64,000 nt of DNA from Microbacterium sp. SLBN-146 (lineage in GTDB: Bacteria; Actinomycetota; Actinomycetes; Actinomycetales; Microbacteriaceae): contig NZ_VFMR01000001.1 in assembly GCF_006715145.1 (NCBI RefSeq), forward strand, positions 3,534,001 through 3,598,000, in the 5' to 3' direction. Numbering within the stretch: the stretch's first letter is position 1; each line of letters starts with the position of its first letter. The notes under the pieces were generated by a model that saw only the letters and a list, made by a program, of their open reading frames with translations, searched no databases and was not told the origin of the DNA. Position numbers and translations under genes: made by a program. Positions 16,855 through 25,017 of the stretch are shown here, one piece after another.

Positions 16855-18216
16855 ATGAGCGACGACGTGAGTGCGGACGCCCGTGAAACGGCATCCGATC
16901 CCCCGCGCTGGCTGCGGAACACGATCCTGTTCCTCGGCGGGCAGACCGCGAGTCTCTTCGGGTCGATGCTCGTGCAGTACACGGTGTTCTGGTACCTCAC
17001 GATCACCTACCAGTCGGGCCTCATCATGGCCCTCGCCGCGCTCTTCGGTTTCCTGCCGCAAGCGATCGTCTCGATCTTCGGCGGCGTCTGGGCCGACCGG
17101 CATAACCGCAAGTTCCTGATCATGGGAGCCGACGCGGCGATCGCCGCGACGACGCTCGCACTCGCCATCGTCATGCTGACGGGCTACGCCGAGGTATGGC
17201 TGATCTTCCTGACGATGGCGATCCGTTCGGCGGGCGCCGGCATCCAGACACCCGCTGTCTCCGCGCTCCTCCCCCAGATCGTGCCCACCCGGAACCTCAT
17301 CCGGGTCAACGGCGTGAACGGCTCGATCCAATCCGCGATGGCACTTCTCGCTCCCGCGGTCGGCGGGGCGGTCTTCGCCTGGGCCTCCGCCGCCTACGAC
17401 GGGTCCGCGGCGGCGCTCATCCCCATCTTCTTCATCGACGTCGTCACCGCGATCATCGGGATCGGGCTGCTCGCACTCGTGCCCGTGCAAGCCGTCCGAA
17501 CCGCCGCCGACGCGCAGACCGGCTACTTCGCAGACCTCGTCGACGGCGTGCGCTACATCGCGCATCACGGGTTCGTCCGGTGGCTTCTCATCGTCTTCGC
17601 GATCGTGTTCGTGCTGACGGTCGCCCCCTCGAACCTGACGCCGCTCATGCTCGTGCGAACCTTCCCGGCAGGAGAGACCCAGAACGTCGTGAACCTCGCC
17701 GTGCTGGAGGTGTCGTTCAGCATCGGAATGGTCCTCGGCGGCATCCTGATCGCGTCGTTCTTCGCTTCGCGGAGCCGCATCGCGCTCATCGTGGTCTCGT
17801 CGCTGCTCTTCGGTGCGCTGTCGATCGCGCTCGGTCTGTCCACCAACATCTGGGTCTTCTTCGCCTTCATGTTCCTCGTCGGGCTCGCCGTGCCGTTCTT
17901 CTCCACCCCGTCGATGACGCTCCTCCAAGAGACGGTGGAACCCGAGCGGCAGGGCAGAGTCTTCGGATTCCTCGGGATCGTGATGGCTCTCGCGATGCCG
18001 ATCGGGATGGTCGTGTTCGGTCCACTCGCCGACGTCATGCCCATCGAGATCCTGCTGATCGGGGCGGGGGTCCTGACGTTCATCGTCATCGGGCTGTCCG
18101 TCCTGCTCCCCGCCGGACAGCGGGCGATCACGGCCGCGCGCGCCGCCTCGGGTGCCGCAGACCCTGCCGCTGGCGCCGCCGCCGTGGAGAGCGCCATGAA
18201 CGACGAGAGAGAGTGA
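16855..18216 (+). CDS. MFS transporter
   Basis: A 453-residue major facilitator protein with about 12 hydrophobic segments from residue 24 to 430. The loop GGVWADRHNRKFLIM after the second helix is the MFS motif A equivalent (GxxxDRxxRR), and QIVPTRNLIRVNGVNGSIQ follows in the region typical of MFS_3 / enterobactin-exporter-like proteins. The C-terminus is alanine-rich and cytoplasmic. Substrate unknown; a drug or siderophore exporter is the usual suggestion for this group. The stop overlaps or nearly touches the next gene, a GNAT acetyltransferase. Confidence 0.83.
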   Translation: MSDDVSADARETASDPPRWLRNTILFLGGQTASLFGSMLVQYTVFWYLTITYQSGLIMALAALFGFLPQAIVSIFGGVWADRHNRKFLIMGADAAIAATTLALAIVMLTGYAEVWLIFLTMAIRSAGAGIQTPAVSALLPQIVPTRNLIRVNGVNGSIQSAMALLAPAVGGAVFAWASAAYDGSAAALIPIFFIDVVTAIIGIGLLALVPVQAVRTAADAQTGYFADLVDGVRYIAHHGFVRWLLIVFAIVFVLTVAPSNLTPLMLVRTFPAGETQNVVNLAVLEVSFSIGMVLGGILIASFFASRSRIALIVVSSLLFGALSIALGLSTNIWVFFAFMFLVGLAVPFFSTPSMTLLQETVEPERQGRVFGFLGIVMALAMPIGMVVFGPLADVMPIEILLIGAGVLTFIVIGLSVLLPAGQRAITAARAASGAADPAAGAAAVESAMNDERE

Positions 18217-18218
18217 CC

Positions 18219-18827
18219 GTGGACGACTTCCCGCGCGAACGGATGCTCCTGGGCGAGCCGATCGCTCTCGAGAACTCGTGGGTGAGACTCGAGCCACTGT
18301 CGAATGATCACATCGCGGATCTGGCCGCGGCATCCGTCGGCCTGGAGCATGCCTGGTACACGAGTGTGCCCTCCCCTGACCGAGTGGCGGATGACGTCGC
18401 CCAGCGCCTCGCGTGGGTGGCCGAGGGTTCCATGAACGCGTGGGCGGTCCGCCACCTCGAGACCGGGCGGGTCGTCGGGACGACCACGTTCTGCAACATC
18501 GATCAAGCGAACCGCCACGTCGAGATCGGGCACACCTGGCTCGGACTCGAGGCCCAGCGCACCGCGGTCAACACCGCGGCCAAGCTGCTGCTCCTCGCGC
18601 ATGCGTTCGAGGCGTGCGATGCGATCGCGGTGGAGTTCCGCACGCACTGGCACAACCGCCAGTCGCGCGCGGCGATCGCACGGCTCGGGGCGAAGCAGGA
18701 CGGCGTGCTGCGCAATCACCGTCTCGGCCCCGACGGCACCCTCCGCGACACCGTCGTCTTCTCGATCCTGCCGGGCGAATGGCCCGCCGTGCGCCTCGGC
18801 CTCGAGTCCCGCCTCCGCCGCGGCTGA
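18219..18827 (+). CDS. GNAT family N-acetyltransferase (RimJ/RimL-like)
   Basis: A 202-residue acetyltransferase of the RimJ/RimL group. Visible are the N-terminal WVRLEPLSNDHIADL, central strands GRVVGTTTFCNI and VEIGHTWLG, and the acetyl-CoA region with TAAKLLLLAHAFEAC and HWHNRQSRAAIARLGAK ending in a LRDTVVFSIL strand. The substrate may be a ribosomal protein N-terminus or a small amine; not known. GTG at 18219 is chosen because a GAGAGAGAG purine run lies about 6 nt upstream; GTG at 18213 overlapping the MFS stop is an alternative. It is probably cotranscribed with the MFS gene. Confidence 0.8.
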   Translation: MDDFPRERMLLGEPIALENSWVRLEPLSNDHIADLAAASVGLEHAWYTSVPSPDRVADDVAQRLAWVAEGSMNAWAVRHLETGRVVGTTTFCNIDQANRHVEIGHTWLGLEAQRTAVNTAAKLLLLAHAFEACDAIAVEFRTHWHNRQSRAAIARLGAKQDGVLRNHRLGPDGTLRDTVVFSILPGEWPAVRLGLESRLRRG

Positions 18828-18849
18828 GCCAGGGCTCGCCCACGACCGC

Positions 18850-19103
18850 GGGGCGCACTCCCCCGCCCGCGGCGCACTCCCCCGCCGCGGGGCACCCCGC
18901 CGCCATGGGGCGCACTCCCCCGTCCCGGGGCGTGGAGCGCGCGCCCCGCGGGACGTTTCACGCCCCAGCACCATCCGGCGCGCGTAGCTGCCCTCCCCGC
19001 GGCACGCCGCGCTCTGCCCTCCCGGGGCGCACTCCGCCGTCGCGGGGCGCACTCCGCCCTCCCGGGGCGTGAAACGCGCGCCCCGCGGAACGTTTCGCGC
19101 GCC
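18850..19103. repeat. GGGGCGC-type degenerate repeat cluster
   Basis: Five copies of about GGGGCGCACTCCCCCG at 18850, 18870, 18907, 19024 and 19044 (the last two with ACTCCGCC). Two longer direct copies, 18927-18966 and 19064-19103, share GGGGCGTG and GCGCGCCCCGCGG and ACGTTTC; each can fold back, GGGGCGTG...CG pairing with CGTTTCACGCCCC through G-T wobbles in the first copy. Confidence 0.75.
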
Positions 19104-19179
19104 AACCCCGGCACCACCCGGCGCTCGTATCCCCCGCTCCTGCATTGCTCCCGCGCACTGGGGCGCCATCTCGATGTCC

Positions 19180-19200
19180 GGGGCGCGTCTTGCGCGCCCC
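19180..19200. repeat. Short perfect hairpin GGGGCGCG / CGCGCCCC
   Basis: Eight-bp perfect arms with a 5-nt TCTTG loop, part of the same GGGGCGC repeat set. Confidence 0.7.
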
Positions 19201-19365
19201 GATCGACGAATCGCGCCCCGGCAGCCGGCCGGAGGCTCTCCTCCCAAAGCGCAGTCGTCGCTCCGAGCCCGCATCAACTCCTCCCGACGCGCTCCGAGAG
19301 GCGAGCTGTCCACCGAGCGAGCCAACGGCACTCCACGCTGCCGAGTCCTGGGCGAAACTGCATCC

Positions 19366-20313
19366 ATGCCGACACTCCGACTCCGCCGTCGCGACGAGGT
19401 CCACGCCGAGGGAGTCACTCCCGGGCGTCTGACAACGCTCGTCCGAACAGGGGCACTCCTGCGCGTGCGAGCCGGCGTCTACGTCGACGGCGAAGCATGG
19501 CAACGCACGACCGACACCGACCGCACGCTCGCGCGTGCACGAGCGCTCGCGATGACGTCGCAGCGCGCTCCGATCTTCGCCGTCCACACCGCCGCAGCGC
19601 TCCACGGGATGCCGCTCTTCCGCCCTCCGACGTCGATACACGTCATCGCCCCAGTAGAGCGTCCGGGGAGAGCCCGCGGGGTCGTGCGGCATCGCGGCAT
19701 CCTGAACGAATCGGATGTCGTGACGATCAGCGGACTCTCGTGCACGTCGCTCACGCGCACCTTGGCTGATCTCGCTCGGATCGGCACCTTCGAGCAATCG
19801 GTCACGGTCACGGATGCCGCCCTTCGACGACAGTTCCTCCACCGGCAGCACTATGACTCGGACGGCGCTGCCGCTTTCATCGAAGACGTTCTCGCGGTGG
19901 TCGGGGAGTCAGCCCGCGGGCGAGCGAAGGCACACCGTGCCCTCGGGTTCGCCGACGGGCGCGCAGAGCTCCCGGGCGAGAGCATCAGCCGGATCCGTCT
20001 GCACCAGGCGGGCTTCGCGCCGCCGGAGCTCCAGGTTTGCGTCGCGGGGCCAGGGGGCCAGGACTACTTCGTCGACTTCGGCATCGACGAAGCAGAAGCC
20101 TTCGGCGAGTTCGACGGGGCAGTCAAGTACGTCGACGGCCGGATGCTGGACGGTCTCTCCACTGCGGAAGCGTTTCAGCGCGAGAAGCGCCGCGAGGACT
20201 GGATCCGCGGCATCACGGGGAGGCGCTTCGTCCGATGGGGATGGCAGGACATCGCGACGCCCGACGCGCTCGCCTCGAGGCTCGCGCAGTTCGGCGTCCG
20301 CCCGTCCCTCTAG
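19366..20313 (+). CDS. AbiEi-like antitoxin N-terminus fused to PD-(D/E)XK-like nuclease domain
   Basis: A 315-residue protein. The N-terminal 60 residues (RDEVHAEGVTPGRLTTLV, GALLRVRAGVYVDGE) look like the winged-helix domain of AbiEi-type antitoxins. The C-terminal third has ELPGESISRIRLHQAG, then YFVDFGIDEAEAFGEFDG and VKY, an E...D...ExD/K arrangement like the DUF559/Vsr-type PD-(D/E)XK nuclease fold. No AbiEii toxin gene is adjacent. ATG at 19366 is the first codon before recognisable sequence; the frame is open to 19069 but that part is repeat DNA. GGGGCGC repeats lie on both sides. Biochemical function unknown; nuclease activity is inferred from fold only. Confidence 0.7.
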   Translation: MPTLRLRRRDEVHAEGVTPGRLTTLVRTGALLRVRAGVYVDGEAWQRTTDTDRTLARARALAMTSQRAPIFAVHTAAALHGMPLFRPPTSIHVIAPVERPGRARGVVRHRGILNESDVVTISGLSCTSLTRTLADLARIGTFEQSVTVTDAALRRQFLHRQHYDSDGAAAFIEDVLAVVGESARGRAKAHRALGFADGRAELPGESISRIRLHQAGFAPPELQVCVAGPGGQDYFVDFGIDEAEAFGEFDGAVKYVDGRMLDGLSTAEAFQREKRREDWIRGITGRRFVRWGWQDIATPDALASRLAQFGVRPSL

Positions 20314-20338
20314 CCAGGAGCGCCGCGCGTGCGTGTCT

Positions 20339-20526
20339 GGGGTACGGTCCGTCGTCCGGGGCGCTGCGCGTCCCCCTGGGGCGCAGAACACACGCCCCAC
20401 CGCGACACAATGCGCCCCACGACCACCAACCCACCCGCATCCGCCCGCGCAGGCCGACCGAACGCCCGCCGGGCCGCGGTCCGTCGGCCGGGGCGCACCA
20501 TCCGCCCCCCGAACGTACGGAACCCG
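20339..20526. repeat. GGGGCGC-type repeats downstream of first nuclease-like gene
   Basis: A direct repeat CGGTCCGTCGtCCGGGGCGC occurs at about 20345 and again, with g for t, at about 20477. Between them GGGGCGCA at 20378 can pair with TGCGCCCC at 20411. The gap 20314-20560 contains no other feature. Confidence 0.65.
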
Positions 20527-20560
20527 CCCCAAACCGGCCGCCCGGGCCGGGCGAAGGGGG

Positions 20561-22480
20561 TCAGCCGTCGATGACGGCGACGAGTTCGTCGAGGAACGCG
20601 GCGAAGTCGGTGCCGCGGCGCACGATGCGCTGCACGGAGTCCCGCTCGCTGAAGACCTCGACGAACTGTTCGAAAACGGTCTGGAACGCTTCGCGGTCGG
20701 TCTCGGAGAACGCCACGAGAGCGACGACCTGCACGCGGCCTTCGCCCCAGGCGATCGATGGCTCTGCAATGCCGATCGCGATCGCGGTCCGCGTCGCCGT
20801 CATCCCCATCGCGTGCGGCACGGCGAGCGCGTCGGTGAAGGCCGTCGACGAGAGCGCTTCGCGCTGGATCGCGCGCTCGACGTAGTCGTCGTCGATGACG
20901 CCCTGCGCAACGAGAAGCGCTCCCAGACGCCGGATGACGGCATCCGAGGACGCACCTTCGAGGCCTCGCACGAATCCCGAGGGCGAGAAGTACCGCTCGA
21001 GCTCGGTCCGAAGCCGCGCGAGACGGCGCGCCCGGCGGATGCGGCCGGCGGCGGCCTGCACGCGCTCGACGTCGGCATCCGTCAGGAACGGCTGGATCCG
21101 CACGAAACGGTCGCCGCCGGGAGCGGGATCGATCGTCGTGAGGATGAGGTCGCTGTCGATCGATGCCCAGTCGGGGTCGACGCGCGTCTCGACGCCGACG
21201 ACCTCGATGGCCTGCCCGAGAGACCGGTCCACCGACGAGCGCAGAAGCTCGTGCAGCTCGTAGTAGCCGGGGCACACGATCGTGGCGGTCAGCAACTGGT
21301 CGGCACGCCGACTCCGCTCGAGACGCCCGCCGACGTGCATCGCGATGTAGGCGATCTCGTCGTCGAGGAGTGGGATGCCGAGCCGCTCCTGCAGACCCGA
21401 CGCGATGTACACGGCGACTTCGAAGATCATCGGATACGTCGACTTGAGCGAGCGCGTCAGCGGGTTGCGCGACCACGCCTGCTCTTTCGAGCGGTGGAGC
21501 AGATTCTGTACGTGCAGGGCGAGCCGCAGGATGAAGTCCTCGTGCGCGATGTCGACGAGGAACTGGGATGCCGCGAGCTCGACGACCGCACGGACGGCCG
21601 CCTCGACCTCGGGCTCGAGGCGGGAACGGGCGTGGTCGTCGCGTCCGCCCATGCCCGGAGCGACGACGCGTGTCAGCACGAGCGTCGCGAGGTGCTGGAG
21701 GTCGCCGGCACCCAACTGCACGCCCAGGTGCGTGTCGGCGAGCCGCGAGATGACCGCGGCGACCTCCTGCTGCGACGGCCGCGCGTCGGCCGCGCCGCCC
21801 TCGAGTCCGCGATCGCGCGACACCCGGTCGGCGGCGATCGCGATATGCATAACGACGTCGGCGATCCCGAACTCGTTGACGAAGTAGCCGAGGGCGCCGA
21901 GGTCGGCGACGAGGTCGGTCTTGAACGGCCCGAACGCACGCGCCCCGATCGACTCTGCGCCGAGCGTGCGCCGGAGAGCCTCGAGGTCGAACGATCCGGC
22001 ATCCATTTCGTCGTGCGCGAGCCTCGAGAGGAGACGGCGCTGAGCCATCTCGGTGCCCCGCAGCCGCGCCGTCGAGGCGGACCGTTCGAGCGTGAGCTCG
22101 GTGCCTCCGAGGAGGCTTCGCACGCGCGCGAGGTCGGCGTCGAGCGTCGCGGGACTGACGAACAGCCGGTCGGCCGTCTCGAAGACGTCGATGCCGTCGG
22201 GTGACTCCAGGAGTGTCCGGACGAGGGAATGCAAGCGGTCGCGCGGTGCGTCCGCGCCGCTCGTGGTGCGCAGGGCAGCTGCGGCATCCGTTCCCGCGCG
22301 GTACCCCTGGGGTCCTGACTCGATCGCGGCACCGGAATCGACGCGAGCGTTGACCGCCGTCACGTAGGACCGGATGCTGCGCGGTGTGACACCGAGCGTG
22401 TCGGCGAGGCTCGCGGCCGTCGCCCAGTCCCCGTCGCGGACGAGCAGCCCGAGCAGGCGGTCCTGTCTCGCTCTCGTCAC
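20561..22480 (-). CDS. mtlR: PRD-domain transcriptional regulator of mannitol PTS (MtlR type)
   Basis: A 639-residue multidomain activator. In order: N-terminal HTH (ASLADTLGVTPRSIRSYV), a second HTH-like region, two PTS regulation domains with histidines in the GYFVNEFGIADVVMHI and ESPEGHLGV-like parts, an EIIB-like domain with Cys403 in TATIVCPGYYELHE, and an EIIA domain with His at about 555 in LAVPHAMGMT. Phosphorylation at these sites by PTS proteins would tune activity to mannitol. GTG at 22480 has AGAGGAG a few bases upstream and is preferred to the earlier start at 22528. It is divergent from the PTS operon. Confidence 0.87.
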   Translation of the reverse strand: MTRARQDRLLGLLVRDGDWATAASLADTLGVTPRSIRSYVTAVNARVDSGAAIESGPQGYRAGTDAAAALRTTSGADAPRDRLHSLVRTLLESPDGIDVFETADRLFVSPATLDADLARVRSLLGGTELTLERSASTARLRGTEMAQRRLLSRLAHDEMDAGSFDLEALRRTLGAESIGARAFGPFKTDLVADLGALGYFVNEFGIADVVMHIAIAADRVSRDRGLEGGAADARPSQQEVAAVISRLADTHLGVQLGAGDLQHLATLVLTRVVAPGMGGRDDHARSRLEPEVEAAVRAVVELAASQFLVDIAHEDFILRLALHVQNLLHRSKEQAWSRNPLTRSLKSTYPMIFEVAVYIASGLQERLGIPLLDDEIAYIAMHVGGRLERSRRADQLLTATIVCPGYYELHELLRSSVDRSLGQAIEVVGVETRVDPDWASIDSDLILTTIDPAPGGDRFVRIQPFLTDADVERVQAAAGRIRRARRLARLRTELERYFSPSGFVRGLEGASSDAVIRRLGALLVAQGVIDDDYVERAIQREALSSTAFTDALAVPHAMGMTATRTAIAIGIAEPSIAWGEGRVQVVALVAFSETDREAFQTVFEQFVEVFSERDSVQRIVRRGTDFAAFLDELVAVIDG

Positions 22481-22595
22481 AGTGCTCCTCTGATGCCTCG
22501 ACGCCGTCGTCGCGTCGAGGCCAGTCAATCACGCGTCGCGCCGACGAGGCCCGGCCGACGGCGCCGCGTTTCCGCCCCCGCGGAAGAAGGACTGG

Positions 22596-22624
22596 TTGTC
22601 CGCTCCCAGGCATTTCACAAGAAT
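22596..22624 (+). promoter_or_regulatory. Possible promoter of the PTS operon
   Basis: TTGTCC (22596-22601), 17-nt spacer, AAGAAT (22619-22624), within the divergent gap between mtlR and the EIIB gene. The -10 is poor. Confidence 0.3.
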
Positions 22625-22645
22625 GTCCAGGAAGGAGGCGGATCG

Positions 22646-22990
22646 ATGAGGATCCTCGTGGTCTGTGGAGCGGGTGCGTCCAGCACGTTCGTCGCTCAAC
22701 GCGTGCGTCATGCGGCGCACGACCGGGGTCTGTCGTACGCCGCCTTCGCCGGCACCGAAATGTCGCTCCCGATCGACTTGGATGCCGCGGACGTCGTCCT
22801 CGTCGGACCGCACCTCGCTCACGCCCTGGAGGGAATCCAGCGGGATGCAGCGATGCGCGGCACGACCGTGGTCCTTCTGCCGCCGGACATCTTCACGGAT
22901 CTGGACGGCACGCGGACGCTCGACCTCGTCCGCGCCGCGGTCGGAGACACCGGGGGGTCCTCTCCGGCCGCGGACCCCCGCCACCCCTGA
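22646..22990 (+). CDS. PTS EIIB, lactose/cellobiose-type, orphan
   Basis: A 114-residue single-domain EIIB. The N-terminal MRILVVCGAGASSTFVAQRV carries the phosphocysteine (Cys8) in the CGAGxSS loop, followed by DLDAADVVLVGPHLAH as in the lactose/cellobiose EIIB fold. No matching EIIC or EIIA of that class is nearby, so it may phosphorylate or sense for another system or act on the divergent PRD regulator. ATG at 22646 follows a strong GAAGGAGG site. It is the first gene of the operon with HPr and EI. Confidence 0.85.
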   Translation: MRILVVCGAGASSTFVAQRVRHAAHDRGLSYAAFAGTEMSLPIDLDAADVVLVGPHLAHALEGIQRDAAMRGTTVVLLPPDIFTDLDGTRTLDLVRAAVGDTGGSSPAADPRHP

Positions 22991-23030
22991 CACTCAGACT
23001 CCACCGAGAACGACTCCCGAAAGGACGGAC

Positions 23031-23312
23031 ATGCCACCCCTCACCAGAACGGTACGGATCGGCTCCTCCCACGGACTCCACGCACGCCCCGCGAAGATGT
23101 TCGCGCAGGCGGCGAAGGAGACCGGCGTCCCGATCACGATCGCGAAGGACGCGGGCGCGCCCGTCAACGCCGCGAGCATCCTCGGAGTCATCGCCCTCGG
23201 GATCGAACAGGGCGACTACGTCACCCTCACGATCGACGGTGGCGGAGACGGCGCGGAAGCCGTCCTCGACCGCCTGGCCGAACTTCTTGCCACCGACCAC
23301 GATGCGGAGTGA
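23031..23312 (+). CDS. ptsH: Phosphocarrier protein HPr
   Basis: A 93-residue HPr that passes phosphate from EI to EIIA domains. The active histidine is His17 in SSHGLHARPAKMF. The segment VNAASILGVIALGIEQGD matches the second HPr motif including the serine. ATG at 23031 has AAGGA 7 nt upstream. It lies between an orphan EIIB and EI; the close spacing to ptsI (4 nt) implies coupling. Confidence 0.95.
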   Translation: MPPLTRTVRIGSSHGLHARPAKMFAQAAKETGVPITIAKDAGAPVNAASILGVIALGIEQGDYVTLTIDGGGDGAEAVLDRLAELLATDHDAE

Positions 23313-23316
23313 CGAC

Positions 23317-24972
23317 ATGACAGAACTGCGAGGAGTAGGAATCGGACTCGGCGTGGCCCAGGGCCCCGTCGCGAGGATGGCGGAGCCGCTTCCGGCTCCG
23401 AGCGACACGCCCAGCACCCTCACGTCCGACGAGGAGAAGACGCGCGTCCGTGAAGCCGTCGCCGCTGTCGCGCGCGAGCTCGAGGAGCGCGGCGCACAGG
23501 CGGGCGGGGCAGCGCAGGACGTCCTCGAGGCCCAGGCGATGATGGCCGAGGACCCCACGCTCGAAGCCGAGATCGACACGAGACTCGGAGCCGGGTCGAC
23601 CGGCGAGTTCGCCGTCCACGACGCCTTCGCGTCGTTCCGAGACCAGCTCGTGGCGATGGGCGGCTACCTCGGCGAGCGCGCCGCCGACCTCGACGACGTC
23701 GCGCAGCGCGTCATCGCGCGCCTCCGCGGCGTTCCGGCTCCGGGTGTGCCCGACCCCGGGCATCCGTTCGTCCTCGTCGCGAAGGACCTGGCTCCCGCCG
23801 ACACGGCGCTCCTCGACCTCGACAAGGTGCTGGCGCTCATCACGACCGAAGGCGGTCCGACATCGCACACGGCGATCCTCGCTCGCGAGAAGTCGATCGT
23901 CGCGGTGGTCGGCGCCGTCGATGCGAAGAACCTCGTCGAGGGCGAGACGGTGATCGTGGATGCCGCGAAGGGCGTCGTCACGACGCAGCCGAGCGCCGAA
24001 GAGCTGGCGCAGGCCGAAAACCGCGCGCACGCACGCGCCAATGCGGCATCCGCCCCGATCACCGACGGTGCGCTGTCAGACGGGACGCTCGTGCCGCTCC
24101 TGGCGAACCTCGGGAAGCCCGAGGCCGCCGCGGAAGCTGTCGAGCTCGGAGCCGAGGGCGTCGGCCTCTTCCGCACGGAGTTCCTGTTCCTCAGCTCGAA
24201 CCATGCCCCCACCGTCGAGCAGCAGCGAGAGGCGTACACGAAGCTCCTCGCGGCCTTCCCCGGCAAGAAGGTCGTCGTGCGCGTCCTGGACGCCGGTGCC
24301 GACAAGCCCCTCGCCTTCCTCAACGACGCGCACGAGGAGAACCCGGCACTGGGACTCCGCGGCATCCGCGCCCTGCGGGCCAGCGAGGACATCCTGCGCG
24401 AGCAGCTGACGGCTCTCGCTGAAGCGGATGCCGCGACGAGCGCCGACCTGTGGGTCATGGCGCCGATGGTGGCGACCGTCGAGGAGACCGAGTACTTCGT
24501 CGCGATCGCCAAGGACTACGGCATCAAGACGGCCGGCGTCATGGTCGAGGTACCTTCCTCTGCCCTCCTCGCGGATCGCGTCCTTGCTCAGGCTGACTTC
24601 GCCTCGATCGGAACCAACGACCTGACGCAGTACGCGATGGCGGCCGACCGGCTCCTGGGCTCGGTGGCGTCGTTCCAGGACCCGTGGCATCCGGCCGTCC
24701 TCCGCCTGATCCGCGAAGTGGGTGCCGCCGGGCAGGCCACGGGAAAGCCTGTCGGCATCTGCGGCGAGGCAGCGGCCGATCCGCTCCTGGCGGTCGTGCT
24801 CGTCGGTCTCGGCGCCACCTCCCTGTCGATGGCCCCCACGGCGCTCGCAGACGTGCGCGCGACCCTGCTCCAGCACTCCCTCGACGATGCGCGCAGCATC
24901 GCCGAGGCCGCCCTCGCCGCGAACGACGCGGCATCAGCACGAAGCGCGGCGCAGGATGCCGCAACCCGATAG
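23317..24972 (+). CDS. ptsI: PTS phosphoenolpyruvate-protein phosphotransferase, enzyme I
   Basis: A 551-residue EI that takes phosphate from PEP and gives it to HPr. The phosphohistidine is His184 in TEGGPTSHTAILARE; the PEP-binding barrel shows EGVGLFRTEFLFL, and Cys482 in VGICGEAAADP is the catalytic acid. The N-terminal HPr-binding helices precede the histidine. ATG at 23317 is chosen because of GGAG 8 nt upstream; ATG at 23302 overlaps the HPr end. A small GGCCGC/GCGGCC stem overlaps its stop codon at 24972-24987. Length is slightly shorter than the E. coli enzyme, as usual. Confidence 0.95.
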   Translation: MTELRGVGIGLGVAQGPVARMAEPLPAPSDTPSTLTSDEEKTRVREAVAAVARELEERGAQAGGAAQDVLEAQAMMAEDPTLEAEIDTRLGAGSTGEFAVHDAFASFRDQLVAMGGYLGERAADLDDVAQRVIARLRGVPAPGVPDPGHPFVLVAKDLAPADTALLDLDKVLALITTEGGPTSHTAILAREKSIVAVVGAVDAKNLVEGETVIVDAAKGVVTTQPSAEELAQAENRAHARANAASAPITDGALSDGTLVPLLANLGKPEAAAEAVELGAEGVGLFRTEFLFLSSNHAPTVEQQREAYTKLLAAFPGKKVVVRVLDAGADKPLAFLNDAHEENPALGLRGIRALRASEDILREQLTALAEADAATSADLWVMAPMVATVEETEYFVAIAKDYGIKTAGVMVEVPSSALLADRVLAQADFASIGTNDLTQYAMAADRLLGSVASFQDPWHPAVLRLIREVGAAGQATGKPVGICGEAAADPLLAVVLVGLGATSLSMAPTALADVRATLLQHSLDDARSIAEAALAANDAASARSAAQDAATR

Positions 24973-25017
24973 GCCGCCCGTGCGGCCGCGACTGACCCAG
25001 AGAAAGAGAGCCCAGTC

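Larger units (their letters stand above)
18828..19365. other. Repeat-rich gap upstream of first nuclease-like gene
   Basis: A 538-nt stretch with no believable gene, made largely of GGGGCGC-containing repeats (18850-19103) and a hairpin at 19180-19200. A -10-like GAAACT lies 6 nt before the ATG at 19366. Confidence 0.7.

Noticed and set aside
18850..19103. Possible CRISPR array
   Set aside because: Units are unequal in length and spacing, there are no unique spacers of constant size, and no cas genes occur in the window.
19069..19365. N-terminal extension of the first nuclease-like protein
   Set aside because: The extension is translated repeat DNA (GGGGCGC units) without protein-like features; ATG at 19366 precedes the winged-helix domain.
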